From Gallionella sp. (lineage in GTDB: Bacteria > Pseudomonadota > Gammaproteobacteria > Burkholderiales > Gallionellaceae): a stretch of 5,247 bases of DNA. Below the pieces are notes generated by a model. It ran no database searches. It saw only the letters and a list, made by a program, of their open reading frames with translations, and was not told the origin of the DNA. The DNA is taken from assembly GCA_024654105.1 (NCBI GenBank), contig JANLID010000368.1:1-5247 (forward strand), read 5' to 3'. Shown here one piece after another: positions 3,954-5,247 of this stretch (position 1 is the stretch's first letter; every line of letters begins with the position of its first letter). Both the position numbers and the translations under genes were made by a program.

Positions 3954-5247
3954 ATGCTAAACAAATTGAGCATCAAGGTTAAATTATTCAGCGTAACCTT
4001 ATTGGCGGTCGTGATTATTCTGGGTTTGGCCGGGATGAACGTGTATTCCATCCGCGAAGGCTCGGCTGCCTTGGCCGAGGTTTACGAACGCAATGTCCAG
4101 CCATTAACCCTGTTGCAGGAAATGGATAGCGTACTCAAGGAAGTGCGCTTCAGAATGGTGGCCGTTCCTCTCGATCAAATGTCCATGAAGGGATCAAGGG
4201 ATCAGCTCAAGGAAGCGCGTGCCAGAATCCCTCAGGTATGGGCAGAGTTCAAGAACAGCAAGAAAGATATTCAGCTGCAACCGGAAAGCAAGGAACTGAT
4301 CGAAAAAATCGACAAGCAAGTCGGCCCCATCGATGCATTCTTCGAGAAACTGGATCAGATATATGCATCGAATGAAAAGGAGAAACTGATGGCGCCGCTG
4401 CAGGAAGAATGGCCGCTGATCAACCGCAATCTGCTCAAACCCATCGCGCAATTGATCCCGGCGCAGGAAGCGGCGGTTAAAAGCACCTACGAAAAGAGCG
4501 CCGCAATCGGAAAAAAACTGACGCTCCTCACCCTCGTCGTAATGGGCATCAGCATGGTTGCACTGCTCGCATTCACGGCCCGCCTCGTTTTTGTAATCAA
4601 CCGCAATATCAGCAGGCTCAACCAGGTGTTAAGCAATGTCGCGAATGGCGATTTGAGTGTCAAAGCGAAAATCGACCAGAAGGATGAACTGGGTGCGATG
4701 GCGGATTCGATCAACCAGACGGTTGAGCAATTGCGGGGAATCATCGGCGGCGTCAAACAAGCGGCAGATAGTTTGGCGGAGTCGTCCCATGATCTTTCCA
4801 AGGAAACGGAGCTGGTGAGCAAACGCGCCGACATCCAGACGGACCGGATCATGCAGGTAAGCGCCGCGATGGAGCAAATGAGCGTCTCGGTGACGCAGAT
4901 ATCCTCCGGCGCGGGCCATGTGGTGGGCGCTTCCGGTGAGACCCAGGCCATCGCACGGGAAGGAACGGACAATATGGCCAAAAGCATGGAGGCCACTCAG
5001 CGGATCGTGGAAACCGTGGAGTCTTCGAGTGCCGTCATCGCGGAACTCAGCCAGTCGATCGGGAAGATCAATGGAATCAGCAAAGTGATCAAGGATATCG
5101 CGGATCAAACCAACCTGCTTGCCCTGAATGCGGCCATTGAAGCCGCCCGCGCAGGCGAACAGGGAAGGGGATTTGCGGTGGTCGCCGACGAAGTGAGAAA
5201 ATTGGCGGAACGCACCGCCTTGAGCACTGCCGATATCAGCAACATGG
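3954..5247 (+). CDS. Methyl-accepting chemotaxis protein (3' end cut by window)
   Basis: 431 codons are visible. Order: a short basic cytoplasmic start (MLNKLSIKVK), TM1 at about 11-32, a helical periplasmic sensor region of about 155 residues consistent with a four-helix-bundle type, TM2 at about 189-209, and HAMP at about 210-262 (including GDLSVKAKIDQKDELGAMADSIN). A long methylation-helix coiled coil then leads to the signalling hairpin: IADQTNLLALNAAIEAARAG at 382-401, followed by EQGRGFAVVADEVRKLAERT (402-421). That hairpin binds CheA and CheW, so the protein should control flagellar rotation from the inner membrane. The ligand cannot be read from the sequence. The returning methylation helix is beyond the window. 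The HAMP start reads NRNISRL and lacks the common proline (PL..L). A near-consensus sigma-28 promoter lies upstream. No che gene is in view, so it may be an isolated receptor. Confidence 0.95.
   Translation, partial: MLNKLSIKVKLFSVTLLAVVIILGLAGMNVYSIREGSAALAEVYERNVQPLTLLQEMDSVLKEVRFRMVAVPLDQMSMKGSRDQLKEARARIPQVWAEFKNSKKDIQLQPESKELIEKIDKQVGPIDAFFEKLDQIYASNEKEKLMAPLQEEWPLINRNLLKPIAQLIPAQEAAVKSTYEKSAAIGKKLTLLTLVVMGISMVALLAFTARLVFVINRNISRLNQVLSNVANGDLSVKAKIDQKDELGAMADSINQTVEQLRGIIGGVKQAADSLAESSHDLSKETELVSKRADIQTDRIMQVSAAMEQMSVSVTQISSGAGHVVGASGETQAIAREGTDNMAKSMEATQRIVETVESSSAVIAELSQSIGKINGISKVIKDIADQTNLLALNAAIEAARAGEQGRGFAVVADEVRKLAERTALSTADISNM

Noticed and set aside
4487..5108. Minus-strand frames opposite the chemoreceptor
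   Set aside because: They are antisense to a clear chemoreceptor coding frame and show no domain pattern.

Overview
The window looks like chromosome from a respiratory, probably motile Gram-negative proteobacterium. The evidence is a bc1-complex cytochrome c1 tail next to a periplasmic c-type cytochrome, a YjgR/DUF853 ATPase, and a chemoreceptor behind a textbook sigma-28 (FliA) promoter. The gene types and the short dispersed repeats fit a betaproteobacterium, but no taxonomic marker is present, so that placement is inference. Codon use in the intact genes is moderately GC-rich, and the gaps are more AT-rich.

Layout. Bases 2-175 (+) are the last 57 codons of cytochrome c1 (petC). A small monoheme cytochrome c with a signal peptide follows at 273-662 (+); it could serve as an electron carrier associated with the bc1 complex. 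A flavin reductase-like FMN-binding protein lies at 808-1344 (+), with a near-perfect Shine-Dalgarno sequence partly buried in a short hairpin. An inverted repeat of the widespread GTCATTCC...GGAATGAC class, followed by five T, closes this gene (1365-1400). The YjgR-like HerA/FtsK-fold ATPase runs from 1523 to 2998 (+).

The gap from 2999 to about 3295 has no convincing gene. It holds a structured element of about 110 bp whose ends resemble an integron attC site (3066-3176) and a weak terminator candidate (3188-3212). On the minus strand there is a self-contained tRNA-Ser(UGA) unit: promoter (3465-3493), tRNA (3365-3454, CCA encoded) and intrinsic terminator (3296-3330). Upstream of it on the same strand is a decayed C-terminal scrap of an HD-GYP-type protein (3524-3703), bordered by a strong 26-bp hairpin (3754-3779).

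From 3954 to the window end (+) is a methyl-accepting chemotaxis protein: TM1, a periplasmic helical sensor region, TM2, HAMP, and the signalling hairpin. It is cut by the window edge just past the hairpin tip.

The genes do not form one pathway. The left part is respiratory, the middle is housekeeping, and the right part is chemotaxis. The 3000-3950 stretch separates them and carries signs of rearrangement: a tRNA gene, a truncated gene, an attC-like repeat and a palindrome. I see no complete novel system. The points most worth checking are the attC-like element, the HD-GYP remnant beside the tRNA, the near-perfect sigma-28 promoter and the junction hairpin.
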